Shown piece by piece: positions 8,398-16,329 of a stretch of DNA of 64,000 nucleotides. The notes under the pieces are model-generated. The model saw only the letters and a program-made list of their open reading frames with translations. It was not told where the DNA came from and made no database searches. Numbering within the stretch: position 1 is the stretch's first letter; every line of letters starts with the position of its first letter. Made by a program: the position numbers and the translations under genes. Source of the stretch: Leclercia sp. S52 (GTDB lineage Bacteria; Pseudomonadota; Gammaproteobacteria; Enterobacterales; Enterobacteriaceae); contig NZ_CP152474.1 in NCBI RefSeq assembly GCF_039727615.1, forward strand, positions 1,736,001 to 1,800,000, written 5' to 3'.

Positions 8398-8904
8398 ATG
8401 TCATTACCCGCATATTTATTTCTTTATGATGAAAATGGAATATTATTAAACGGTGGAAGCCTGGCGCTGGGCCGCGAAGGCGCGATCGAGGTAATGAGCA
8501 GCAGCTACGGCGTCAGCCAGCCAGTGGATCCACACACCGGACGTATGGGCGGAACGCGACAGCACGCCCCGTATGTTATCCATAAACAGGTGAATAAATT
8601 ATCCCCGTTTCTCGCCCATTGTATTTGTGAAGGACGGCGGCTGCAAAAAGCCGTAATCAAATATTATGAAACTAACGAGGCAGGCATTGAGCGGGAAATT
8701 TACCGGGTCACAATGGAAGGCGTTGTCATTATGTCTGTAAATGCCAACCATACTTATATACCGGGTTCTGACAGTCATAATATGATCGAAACTATAGGTT
8801 TGCGCTATAACAGTATCGAATGGTATTACCTGGACGGGGTGATTAAATATGCCGACGCGTGGTCTAAGCCCTCACCGCAACAGCAGCAACAGACCAGGCA
8901 ATGA
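8398..8904 (+). CDS. Hcp family type VI secretion system tube protein
   Basis: This 168-residue protein matches Hcp: GREGAIEVMSSSYGVSQPVD near the N-terminus, GGTRQHAPYVIHKQVNKLSP in the first half, IMSVNANHTYIPGSDSHNMI, and ETIGLRYNSIEWYYLDG near the C-terminus. Hcp forms hexameric rings that stack into the type VI tube and also carries small effectors in its lumen. The start at 8398 follows a strong AAGGAG. No tss/tag apparatus gene is in the window, so this is an orphan Hcp that would depend on a main cluster elsewhere. The C-terminus ends in a glutamine-rich tail. Hcp identity is sure; that it carries the upstream zincin is inference. Confidence 0.88.
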   Translation: MSLPAYLFLYDENGILLNGGSLALGREGAIEVMSSSYGVSQPVDPHTGRMGGTRQHAPYVIHKQVNKLSPFLAHCICEGRRLQKAVIKYYETNEAGIEREIYRVTMEGVVIMSVNANHTYIPGSDSHNMIETIGLRYNSIEWYYLDGVIKYADAWSKPSPQQQQQTRQ

Positions 8905-8939
8905 ATCTCATTCATCTCTGCACTGGGCTAAATGATTGA

Positions 8940-9186
8940 GCCTCCAGTGTAGAGACGTGCCATCCTGGGCCGCAACGCGAGAAGAGATTTCGCCATGCAC
9001 AGATCAACAACGGATATCTTCCACTGAGCGGTGACTTGCTGCCAAAAGCGGGTTTATCAGCAGAAGCCCGTTGCCTGGAGTGGGGCCCTGCAAAGGTAAG
9101 GATAGGGGTAAACATCAAAAAAGCGTGTAATTATTCAACAAAGCCATGCAACCCAAAAAAAGAGTCCCTGTAGCTGTAAAGAGAAA
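8940..9186 (+). pseudogene. Possible SymE-like toxin remnant
   Basis: A stop-free frame with no usable start codon near its 5' end contains YLPLSGDLLPKAGLSAEARC followed by LEWGPAKVRI. This resembles the SymE-type pattern (hydrophobic-LsG-x-WL-x-xAGL, then a V/I-rich strand). SymE-like genes are frequent in Rhs/type VI cargo islands. The length is about 80 codons, shorter than SymE at about 110. It may be a decayed fragment or a chance resemblance. Confidence 0.25.
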
Positions 9187-9454
9187 TAAACCTTTATATC
9201 CTTGTGTGATTATTTGCATTAAATAACCACTTGGCTTATTTTTTGTACAGGCAGTATAGAAAATAACGTACCTAAAATAACAGTACAGACCTTCCTTAAT
9301 CGAACTTATGAAATGAATATTGTGTTAAGCGATTGATTTCAGTAGATTATTTTTTTAATAGAATTTATTGAATCCATAATGGTCTGATGACATATATTAA
9401 TAGCATAATAACTAAATTATACTTCTTTACGTTTGATGGAATGGAGAGGTTAGA
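9187..9454. other. AT-rich intergenic DNA
   Basis: This stretch between the type VI cassette and the molybdo-fold/GGDEF-EAL pair is very AT-rich and has no credible reading frame. It probably holds the promoter of the pair, whose first gene has GGAGAGG just before its ATG at 9455. I see no clear repeat, integrase site or regulator dyad in it. Confidence 0.4.
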
Positions 9455-9949
9455 ATGCGCTTGATTGTCATGTTGTTAAGCTTTGTGGTAGCCACCCAGG
9501 CCTGGGCTGGCGAACTTTCCAAACCTGCCGGTAAAGTCCTTTTAACCCTGTCCGGTAATATTCAAAATACAAACGAAGACGGGAAAGCCGTTTTTGATAT
9601 CGCCGGCCTTGAGAAACTGGGTATGGTCAGCTTCAAGACCACCTCTCCCTGGTATAATGGGCGTCCTACCTTTACGGGCGTTCCGGTGCAGAAGCTCATG
9701 GATTATGTCGGCGCGAAAGGCACTGTCGTTAAGGTCACCGCGCTCAATGACTATACCACCGTCATCCCTCTCAATGATTTCAAAAAATACAACGTCATCC
9801 TGGCCTTCAAAATCGACGGGGAGTATATGCGCATCCGTGATAAAGGGCCCCTGTTCATCGTGTATCCTTATGACAGCATGCCTGAGCTGAATAACCAGAT
9901 TTTCTATTCAAGGTCCGCATGGCAGGTCAGCAAAATGACGATTGAATAG
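9455..9949 (+). CDS. Periplasmic sulfite-oxidase-fold protein lacking cysteine
   Basis: This 164-residue protein has a Sec signal peptide cleaved after about residue 19 (TQAWA). The mature domain resembles the oxidoreductase molybdopterin-binding (SUOX) fold: LTLSGNIQNTN, TTSPWYNGRPTFTGVPVQKL, VTALNDYTTVIPL and RDKGPLFIVYPYDS. The translated protein contains no cysteine at all, so the Mo-ligating thiolate of sulfite oxidase and MsrP is absent. It is therefore unlikely to be a normal molybdoenzyme and may be a ligand-binding partner. It lies 17 bases upstream of the membrane GGDEF/EAL gene and is almost certainly cotranscribed with it, suggesting a periplasmic sensory input to cyclic di-GMP turnover. 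Confidence 0.75.
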   Translation: MRLIVMLLSFVVATQAWAGELSKPAGKVLLTLSGNIQNTNEDGKAVFDIAGLEKLGMVSFKTTSPWYNGRPTFTGVPVQKLMDYVGAKGTVVKVTALNDYTTVIPLNDFKKYNVILAFKIDGEYMRIRDKGPLFIVYPYDSMPELNNQIFYSRSAWQVSKMTIE

Positions 9950-9966
9950 GCGGTCAGGAGAGGATC

Positions 9967-11895
9967 ATGAACAGGATACTGGCGGGCATTATTTTTTTCC
10001 TTTTTATCTCGACTGGATACATTTCTTTCCTTGTACATGAAAGGCAACAAGAGTTACAGAAGCTGACCCACTACACTGATTCATGGTCTGCTGCACAGTT
10101 GGTATCAGAATATTACCGACTGGAATCCGTGCTGGGTCTTTACACTATCGATGACACGCTGTCGATCGATGATGTGCGCCTGCGTCTCGACATTATGCTC
10201 AGCCAGAGTGATTTAACGAAAGAGGGCGATTTAGGCCGTTATATTGAAAGTAATAAAGCGCATCGTGAACTGGCTCAGCAGCTTGAAACGATGCTTAAAT
10301 ATCTGGATGTTCATCTTGAGAAAATGAACCGTTCAGAGCTCGAGACCTACCTGAAAACAATGCATACGCTCGATGCGCCCCTCAGCCGTCTTTCATCCGG
10401 TGCATTAGATAAGGATGTTAACTCGATCAGTGGCGCGAACCTCAAAATTCAAACGCTGTACTATATATATTCAGCGACTTCTGTCCTGTTAATAATACTC
10501 AGCGCCATATTGGGTGCGCTGATCTTCTATCAGAACAGAAATATTCAGAAGGCGCATCTGCAGGTGACGAGCCTTGCGGAAGAGCTGCAGACGTCGAAAG
10601 AAAAACTGCAAATCCAGAATGCCCAGCTGGAATATGACGTTTACCACGACTCGCTGACCGGGATGAATAACCGCCAGTTTTTCTGGGATAATTTAAAGAA
10701 AATAACCGAGACGGCCGAAAAAAATAATAATTCTGTGGCAGTGATGTTATTTGATTTAGATCGATTCAAGGATGTCAATGACAGCTGGGGTCATGATACC
10801 GGTGACAGGTTATTACGCCAGATAGCCCAGCGCCTGGTGTCGATGAGCCTGACGTCAGAAACGCTTTATCGCTTAGGTGGGGATGAGTTTGCGTTTCTCT
10901 CAAGTGGCCTGACTGAGAGCAGTGCGGTTTCGCGCGCGCAAAAAATATGTGATTCCATCAACCAGCCCTACACGATCGATAATACGATTATCAACATCGC
11001 CACCTGTGTCGGTATTGTTATTTCAGAGACGGAACGCCGCGCCGACTATCTCTATAAATTTGCCGATCTGGCCCTGTATGAGGCTAAAAAAGAGGGCTCC
11101 GGTCAGATCAAAGTTTTCCGCCAAAGCATGTTAGATAAGCTGCAGGAAAGCAGAACCCTTGAACATGATATGGCCATGGCGTTAGTGAACAAAGAGTTCG
11201 TGGTCTATTACCAGCCGATTGTCGATTCGTTCAGTCAGGAAATTTACAGCTATGAAGCCCTTATTCGCTGGATACATCCTCTGAAGGGCCTCCTGGCGCC
11301 GGATAGCTTTATTCCGGTTGCTGAAAAAACAGGAATGATTAACGAGATGGGGAAATCGGTGCTGGAAATGGCCTGTCGGGAAGCGGCGTCCTGGGCAATT
11401 CCGGCAAAAATTTCAGTCAATGTCTCGCCTGTCCAGCTCAGCAGCAACGTCTTTGCCGGGATCGTGTTATCCATTCTGAAAGAGACGGGGCTTCAGGCCG
11501 AGCGTCTTGAACTGGAAGTAACGGAGTCTTCTCTCTTTACCGATAACAGCACGCCGATGAATACGCTTAACAAGCTCAGAGCCCTGGGCGTGAGGATCTC
11601 CATCGACGATTTTGGTACGGGTTACTCCTCGCTTTCGCGGCTGAGTAAGCTGGCCTTCGATAAAATCAAAATAGACAAGTCTTTTGTCCATTCGATATCG
11701 GTGCAGGATGACGCCCTGACGATCATCAAACTCATCACCGGCATGGCGAAGTCCCTGAATATGAAAACGGTCGCAGAAGGGGTTGAAACGCTGGAACAGC
11801 TGGAAAGCCTTCAGGCACTGGGCTGCGATCTCGCACAAGGCTATCTGTTTGGAAAACCGCAGCCGGGTATTGATGGCAGGATCCGAAACGGTTAA
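9967..11895 (+). CDS. Membrane-bound GGDEF/EAL cyclic di-GMP signalling protein
   Basis: This 642-residue protein has a first transmembrane helix (about residues 4-22), a helical periplasmic domain (about 25-168), a second transmembrane helix (about 170-192) and a short coiled coil. A GGDEF domain follows, with an intact GGDEF at residues 304-308, then an EAL domain with EAL at 430-432 and further EAL landmarks (NVSPVQL, ELEVTES, IDDFGTGYSSL, KIDKSFV, AEGVE). Both active sites look complete, so it could make and break cyclic di-GMP. The periplasmic domain presumably listens to the small SUOX-fold protein encoded just upstream. Targets may include curli, whose genes lie in this window. Confidence 0.9.
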   Translation: MNRILAGIIFFLFISTGYISFLVHERQQELQKLTHYTDSWSAAQLVSEYYRLESVLGLYTIDDTLSIDDVRLRLDIMLSQSDLTKEGDLGRYIESNKAHRELAQQLETMLKYLDVHLEKMNRSELETYLKTMHTLDAPLSRLSSGALDKDVNSISGANLKIQTLYYIYSATSVLLIILSAILGALIFYQNRNIQKAHLQVTSLAEELQTSKEKLQIQNAQLEYDVYHDSLTGMNNRQFFWDNLKKITETAEKNNNSVAVMLFDLDRFKDVNDSWGHDTGDRLLRQIAQRLVSMSLTSETLYRLGGDEFAFLSSGLTESSAVSRAQKICDSINQPYTIDNTIINIATCVGIVISETERRADYLYKFADLALYEAKKEGSGQIKVFRQSMLDKLQESRTLEHDMAMALVNKEFVVYYQPIVDSFSQEIYSYEALIRWIHPLKGLLAPDSFIPVAEKTGMINEMGKSVLEMACREAASWAIPAKISVNVSPVQLSSNVFAGIVLSILKETGLQAERLELEVTESSLFTDNSTPMNTLNKLRALGVRISIDDFGTGYSSLSRLSKLAFDKIKIDKSFVHSISVQDDALTIIKLITGMAKSLNMKTVAEGVETLEQLESLQALGCDLAQGYLFGKPQPGIDGRIRNG

Positions 11896-11931
11896 ATCGC
11901 CTCGCTGTGAGTAAAACGGGGCGGGGCGCCA

Positions 11932-12384
11932 TCACCCCTTTGCCGCCGGATATTTCGCCACGACCTCCTCCGGCCCCAGCTCCCGTCCGTCACTCGCTAC
12001 CATCGCCAGCTTGCGCAGCGGCTTCCGATCCCGGGCATCCACCATCACCGTCCCGACATCTCCTTCGGCAAACAGATGCGCATTTCCCCACTGGGAGAGC
12101 GCCAACAGCACGGTTTGCAGGGCGCGCCCCTTTTCCGTCAGGACATACTCCTGCCACGCGCTGCCGTCGGAAGCGGGTTGTAGCACCAGGATCCCTTCGT
12201 CTACCAGCAGTTTCAGCCGGGTCGCCAGCATATTTTTCGCAATACCGAGGCTCTTCTGAAACTCGCCAAAACGCGTCACCCCGCGCAGGGCATCGCGCAC
12301 GATCAGCAGTGACCACCAGTCGCCGATAATATCCAGCGAGCGGGCAACAGGGCAGGTACTCTCTTCCAGGCGGGTACGTTTCAC
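11932..12384 (-). CDS. HxlR family transcriptional regulator
   Basis: This 150-residue protein has the HxlR winged-helix pattern: CPVARSLDIIGDWWSLLIVR at the N-terminus, TRFGEFQKSLGIAKNMLATR, and YVLTEKGRALQTVLLALSQW. HxlR proteins are dimeric regulators often responding to aldehydes, quinones or redox stress. The C-terminus has about 30 extra residues beyond the core domain. It is convergent with the GGDEF/EAL gene and stands alone; a divergent promoter region of 150 bases separates it from agp. Confidence 0.87.
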   Translation of the reverse strand: MKRTRLEESTCPVARSLDIIGDWWSLLIVRDALRGVTRFGEFQKSLGIAKNMLATRLKLLVDEGILVLQPASDGSAWQEYVLTEKGRALQTVLLALSQWGNAHLFAEGDVGTVMVDARDRKPLRKLAMVASDGRELGPEEVVAKYPAAKG

Positions 12385-12479
12385 GGGGGGGCTCCTTATC
12401 AGCGGTGAGTTTTATTATAAAACCAATTCGCCTTCACACACAAAGTAAGCCGTCACTTTGCGGGTGGGCTCCAGGTAAT

Positions 12480-12497
12480 CCGTCACAAATCTGTCAC
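12480..12497 (+). promoter_or_regulatory. Candidate PhoB box upstream of agp
   Basis: CCGTCACAAATCTGTCAC matches the two-repeat Pho box (CTGTCAT-AAAT-CTGTCAT type) at 15 of 18 positions, with the three mismatches all T to C. A possible -10 (GATAAA, 12510-12515) lies 12 bases downstream, the usual geometry of PhoB-activated promoters in which the box replaces the -35 element. Binding is not shown. Confidence 0.45.
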
Positions 12498-12534
12498 ACT
12501 GTTTACGACGATAAAACAGAGTGAGGAATTAGGG

Positions 12535-13777
12535 ATGAGAAAAGCACTAATCGCTGTCGCCGTGGCGGGCAGCATCGGTCTGTCCTGCGGCGTCCAGGCG
12601 CAAACCGCGCCGGAAGGGTATCAGCTGGAACAGGTTCTGATCATGAGCCGTCATAACCTGCGCGCGCCGCTGGCCAACAACGGCAGCGTGTTGGAGCAGT
12701 CGACCCCGGAAAAATGGCCGGAGTGGGATGTGCCGGGCGGGCAGCTTACCACCAAAGGCGGCGTGCTGGAGGTCTATATGGGCCACTACATGCGCGAATG
12801 GCTGGCGGAGGAGGGCGTAGTGACCGCCGGGGAGTGCCCGACGGCGAACAGCGTCTTTGCCTACGCCAACAGCCTGCAGCGCACGGTGGCGACGGCGCAG
12901 TTCTTCATCACCGGGGCGTTCCCGGGCTGCGATGTGCCGGTGCACCATCAGGAGCAGATGGGCACTATGGACCCGACCTTTAATCCGGTGATCACCGACA
13001 ACTCTCCTGAGTTCCGTGAGAAAGCCCTGCAGGCGATGAACAACGAGCGCCAGGGGATGAAGCTTGAAGAGAGTTATAAGCTGCTGGAACAGATGACCGA
13101 CTATAAGGATTCGCCGTCCTGCAAAGAGAAACAGGTCTGCTCCCTGACCGACGCGAAAGACACTTACAGCGCCGAGTACCAGAAGGAGCCCGGCGTCTCC
13201 GGCCCGCTGAAGGTGGGTAACTCGCTGGTGGATGCTTTTACTCTGCAATATTACGAAGGCTTCCCGCTGGATCAGGTGGCCTGGGGGGGAGATCAAAACC
13301 GACCAGCAGTGGCGGGTGCTGTCCCAGCTGAAAAACGGCTATCAGGACTCGCTGTTCACCTCGGCGGAAGTGGCGCGAAACGTGGCGAAACCGCTGGTGA
13401 AGTACATCGACAACGCGCTGGTCACCGGCCAGGCGAAAGCGCCTAAGGTCACCCTGCTGGTGGGGCATGACTCTAACATCGCCTCGCTGCTGAAAGCCCT
13501 CGACTTCAAACCTTATCAGCTGCCCGGTCAGTACGAGCGCACGCCGATTGGCGGCAAGATCGTCTTCCAGCGCTGGCATGATAAGACCGGCAACCGTGAT
13601 TTGATGAAAATTGAGTATGTCTATCAGAGTACGGAGCAGCTGCGTAATGCTCAGGTGCTGACGTTAAAAGCCCCGGCGCAGCGGGTCACGCTGGAGCTGA
13701 ACGGCTGTCCGGTAGATGCGGACGGGTTCTGCCCGGTGGAGACCTTTAATACGGTATTGAATACGGCGGCGAAATAA
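12535..13777 (+). pseudogene. agp: Periplasmic glucose-1-phosphatase, frameshifted
   Basis: Agp hydrolyses glucose 1-phosphate in the periplasm, scavenging glucose. The N-terminal signal peptide ends about VQAQ. The histidine acid phosphatase motif SRHNLRAPL follows, with R and H as catalytic residues, and the proton-donor HD is seen downstream in VGHDSN. The gene is broken at seven G (13272-13278): the frame reads [10 protein letters not shown], whereas with six G it reads [11 protein letters not shown] and continues to the normal C-terminus at 13777, about 413 residues in all. This is the E. coli position, upstream of yccJ and wrbA on the other strand. A candidate Pho box precedes it. Confidence 0.9.
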
Positions 13778-13799
13778 CATGAAGGATGGGGTGCGGGGT

Positions 13800-13841
13800 A
13801 TCCCCCTCACCCCAGCCCTCTCCTTCAAGGGAGAGGGGGAA
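13800..13841. repeat. Short dispersed GC-rich palindromic repeat
   Basis: The sequence CCCCCTCACCCCAGCCCTCT and the adjoining CTCCTTCAAGGGAGAG hairpin lie between the convergent agp and yccJ genes. The same family occurs at 36051-36086 and 39247-39282 in the opposite orientation. The hairpin probably terminates or stabilises both transcripts. Confidence 0.6.
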
Positions 13842-13846
13842 AACAA

Positions 13847-14074
13847 TCAGACGTTTTTGCGCTCGATGGTCTGCTCGCCCCAGAACAGCGAGTCTTTGTC
13901 GGTTTTATCGAAGGCTAGCACCAGCACTTCATCGCTGCCTTCTTCCCAGATTTTCTCTGCCAGTTTTTCGTCATATTTCGCGACTTCAAAAATCGCCTCG
14001 GCGATCTCCGGTGACGTATTACGTAAACGCGCAAATTCCCCGACGCGATGTGCTTTAGCTTCTTGTGTTGGCAT
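13847..14074 (-). CDS. yccJ: YccJ family protein
   Basis: This small conserved acidic protein of about 75 residues is encoded immediately downstream of wrbA. The sequence [20 protein letters not shown] at the start and [16 protein letters not shown] at the end match E. coli YccJ. Two in-frame ATGs exist (14080 and 14074). AGGAGG abuts the first and sits six bases from the second, so I chose 14074, which also gives the family's usual MPTQ start. Function is unknown; the coupling with wrbA (20-base gap) suggests stationary-phase or stress expression. Confidence 0.9.
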   Translation of the reverse strand: MPTQEAKAHRVGEFARLRNTSPEIAEAIFEVAKYDEKLAEKIWEEGSDEVLVLAFDKTDKDSLFWGEQTIERKNV

Positions 14075-14094
14075 AGTCATCCTCCTGTTGAGAG

Positions 14095-14691
14095 TTAAGC
14101 TTTCAGTTTAGCAGCCAGACCGGCGACATATTCGCCCTGATAGCGGGCAATGTTCAGTTCCGCTTCCGACGGCTGGCGCGAGCCGTCGCCACCGGCAATG
14201 GTCGTCGCCCCATACGGCGTACCGCCGCGCGTCTGAGAAATATCAAACAGCTCCGGCGTACCGTAGCCGATCGGCACAATCACCATCCCATGATGGGCAA
14301 GGGTGGTCCAGGTGGAGGTGATGGTCTGTTCCTGCCCGCCGCCGGTACCGGTGGAGCTGAACACGCTGGCGATTTTGCCGTGTAAGGCATTCTTCACCCA
14401 CAGTCCGCCCGTCTGGTCGAGGAAGGTACGCATCTGCCCGGCCATGTTGCCAAAGCGCGTCGGGGTACCAAAAATGATAGCGTCGTAATCACCCAGCTCC
14501 TGCGGGGAGGCTTCCGGCGCGCTCTGCGCTTTTCCCCCGGCTTTGGCAAAGGCTTCTGCCTGCATGGTCTCCGGTACGCGTTTGATCACCACCTCAACCC
14601 CCTCGACTTTCCTGGCGCCGTCCGCCACTGCATGAGCCATGGTTTCGATGTGTCCGTACATGGAATAGTAGAGCACCAGAATTTTCGTCAT
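14095..14691 (-). CDS. wrbA: NAD(P)H:quinone oxidoreductase WrbA
   Basis: WrbA is a 198-residue, flavodoxin-like tetrameric FMN protein that reduces quinones by two electrons, avoiding semiquinone radicals. The FMN phosphate loop reads YYSMYGHIE near the N-terminus, and the family segment [20 protein letters not shown] is present. Length equals that of E. coli WrbA. It is the first gene of a two-gene unit with yccJ. Confidence 0.96.
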   Translation of the reverse strand: MTKILVLYYSMYGHIETMAHAVADGARKVEGVEVVIKRVPETMQAEAFAKAGGKAQSAPEASPQELGDYDAIIFGTPTRFGNMAGQMRTFLDQTGGLWVKNALHGKIASVFSSTGTGGGQEQTITSTWTTLAHHGMVIVPIGYGTPELFDISQTRGGTPYGATTIAGGDGSRQPSEAELNIARYQGEYVAGLAAKLKA

Positions 14692-15086
14692 TTCGCTTCA
14701 CTCCTCGCATGATTTTTAAGGCAGCGGCATGCTGCACTCATTTAAAGATATGACGTGACAGCGAGACTGCAAATCTGGACACCATTTATTTGATTTTAAA
14801 CAAAAAAGCGGATGGCTCTTCTTTCGTAGCAAAATGACACATTTTTGCTATTGTGAATTTCTGGAATGATAAGAAAGGCTTATGGTTTCGTTTCGACGAG
14901 CATCATACGAAAGGCTGATATCGTATTGCAGGATATTACGGTTAGCTGGATGTATGCTCATACTCCACTAAGCTTAGGTTCACGCGGCGCAGATAAAGGC
15001 ACTTTTTTAGCGTCGTCAGGTGGAAGAATTCGCTTTCACTGAATGCAGTATTAAGTCTTATGTTTTTTTAACTCTGGAGGTCCGAC
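14692..15086. other. Intergenic region between divergent wrbA and ymdF
   Basis: This 395-base AT-rich region separates two divergent genes that in E. coli belong to stationary-phase regulons. It must hold both promoters, but I see no near-consensus sigma-70 pair or known operator. A GGAGG ribosome site precedes ymdF. Confidence 0.4.
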
Positions 15087-15263
15087 ATGGCAAACCATCG
15101 TGGTGGGTCAGGTAATTTTGCAGAAGACCGTGAAAGAGCATCAGAAGCAGGACGTAAAGGTGGCCAGCAAAGCGGGGGGAACTTCAAGAACGACCCTCAA
15201 CGCGCATCCGAAGCTGGCAAAAAAGGGGGCAAAAATAGCCATGGCGGCAACAAGAGCAGTTAA
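15087..15263 (+). CDS. ymdF: YmdF, KGG-repeat (con-10-like) stress protein
   Basis: This 58-residue, very hydrophilic protein is built of KGG-type repeats: NFAEDRERASEAGRKGGQQS and NFKNDPQRASEAGKKGGKNS follow each other. It is of the YciG/GsiB/con-10 general-stress family and lies where E. coli has ymdF. A good GGAGG lies 8 bases before the ATG at 15087. A strong terminator follows at 15312-15337. Such proteins accumulate in stationary phase; the molecular role is unclear, though YciG relatives affect motility. Confidence 0.93.
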   Translation: MANHRGGSGNFAEDRERASEAGRKGGQQSGGNFKNDPQRASEAGKKGGKNSHGGNKSS

Positions 15264-15311
15264 GTTGCAGCCGACTGAAGTATGGGTCTCATGACCACTG
15301 GCACCCCCCCG

Positions 15312-15337
15312 CCGCCGGGCTCCCCGGCGGTTTTTTT
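15312..15337 (+). terminator. Rho-independent terminator after ymdF
   Basis: A GC-rich stem (CCGCCGGG paired with CCCGGCGG, loop CTC region) is followed by seven T. It lies about 50 bases after the ymdF stop. Confidence 0.85.
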
Positions 15338-15405
15338 GTGTTTGTTGTTGAAGGGTTATCAAATTCCTTCCACACTAGCGGATTGACTCTTTGTGCTGGT
15401 GCCTC

Positions 15406-16329
15406 ATGTCCTCCTCCCGTTATGCCTTTTCGATCAAACCGCAGGAAGCGATCCTGATCCTTATCACTATGTTCTGGGGCGGGACCTTTCTTGCCGTACA
15501 GTACGCCGTCACGCTCAGCGATCCCTTTTTCTTCGTCGGCCTGCGTTTCGCCACGGCGGCCATCGCGGTGGCCATCATCTCCCTGAAAACCCTCCCTGGC
15601 CTGACCATGACCGAGCTGAAAGCCGGGCTGGCGATTGGCGTGTCGATCGCAATGGGCTATAGCCTGCAAACCTGGGGGTTACAAAGCATTCCCAGCAGTA
15701 AGTCGGCGTTCATCACCGCCATGTATGTTCCGCTGGTGCCCCTGCTGCAGTGGCTCTGCCTGCGCCGCATGCCGGGCATGATGTCCTGCATCGGCATTGT
15801 TCTGGCTTTTATCGGCCTGATCCTGCTGGCGGGGCCGGACGATAACCTGCTGGCGCTCGGAAAGGGGGAGATAATTACCCTGGTGGGTGCGGTGGCGATA
15901 GCCGCAGAGATTATTTTGATCAGCGCCTGGGCCGGCAAGGTGGACGTCAAGCGCGTCACCGTCGTGCAGCTGGCGACCGCCTCGCTGGTGGCGTTTCTGG
16001 CCATGATCCCGGCCGGGGAGTCCGTGCCGCCGCTTTCCTCGGGGTTAGTAATTGTCGCCCTTGGTCTGGGGATTTTCAGCGCCATCATTCAGGTGACGAT
16101 GAACTGGGCCCAGCGCAGCGTCTCGCCAACCCGGGCAACGGTGATCTATACCGGGGAGCCGGTGTGGGCGGGGATTTTTGGCCGTCTGGCCGGGGAGCGC
16201 CTGCCGCTCCTCGCCCTGGTGGGCGCCGCCTTTATTATCGCCGGCGTGCTGGTGAGCGAGCTAAAGCTGAAAAGGAAGAAAAAGGCGCTGGCGGAGGCCG
16301 ACAGCGCCACGCTGGATCAAGGCTCCTGA
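15406..16329 (+). CDS. DMT (EamA) family transporter
   Basis: This 307-residue inner-membrane protein has about ten hydrophobic helices and two EamA repeats: the first opens with LILITMFWGGTFLAVQYAVT, the second contains VIYTGEPVWAGIFGRLAGE. Drug/metabolite transporters of this type usually export amino acids, nucleotide precursors or drugs. I chose ATG 15406 (MSSSRYAF); an in-frame TTG at 15391 is less likely. The gene is not at this place in E. coli K-12. It converges on rutG with a 13-base overlap, so it is not part of the rut operon. Confidence 0.87.
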   Translation: MSSSRYAFSIKPQEAILILITMFWGGTFLAVQYAVTLSDPFFFVGLRFATAAIAVAIISLKTLPGLTMTELKAGLAIGVSIAMGYSLQTWGLQSIPSSKSAFITAMYVPLVPLLQWLCLRRMPGMMSCIGIVLAFIGLILLAGPDDNLLALGKGEIITLVGAVAIAAEIILISAWAGKVDVKRVTVVQLATASLVAFLAMIPAGESVPPLSSGLVIVALGLGIFSAIIQVTMNWAQRSVSPTRATVIYTGEPVWAGIFGRLAGERLPLLALVGAAFIIAGVLVSELKLKRKKKALAEADSATLDQGS

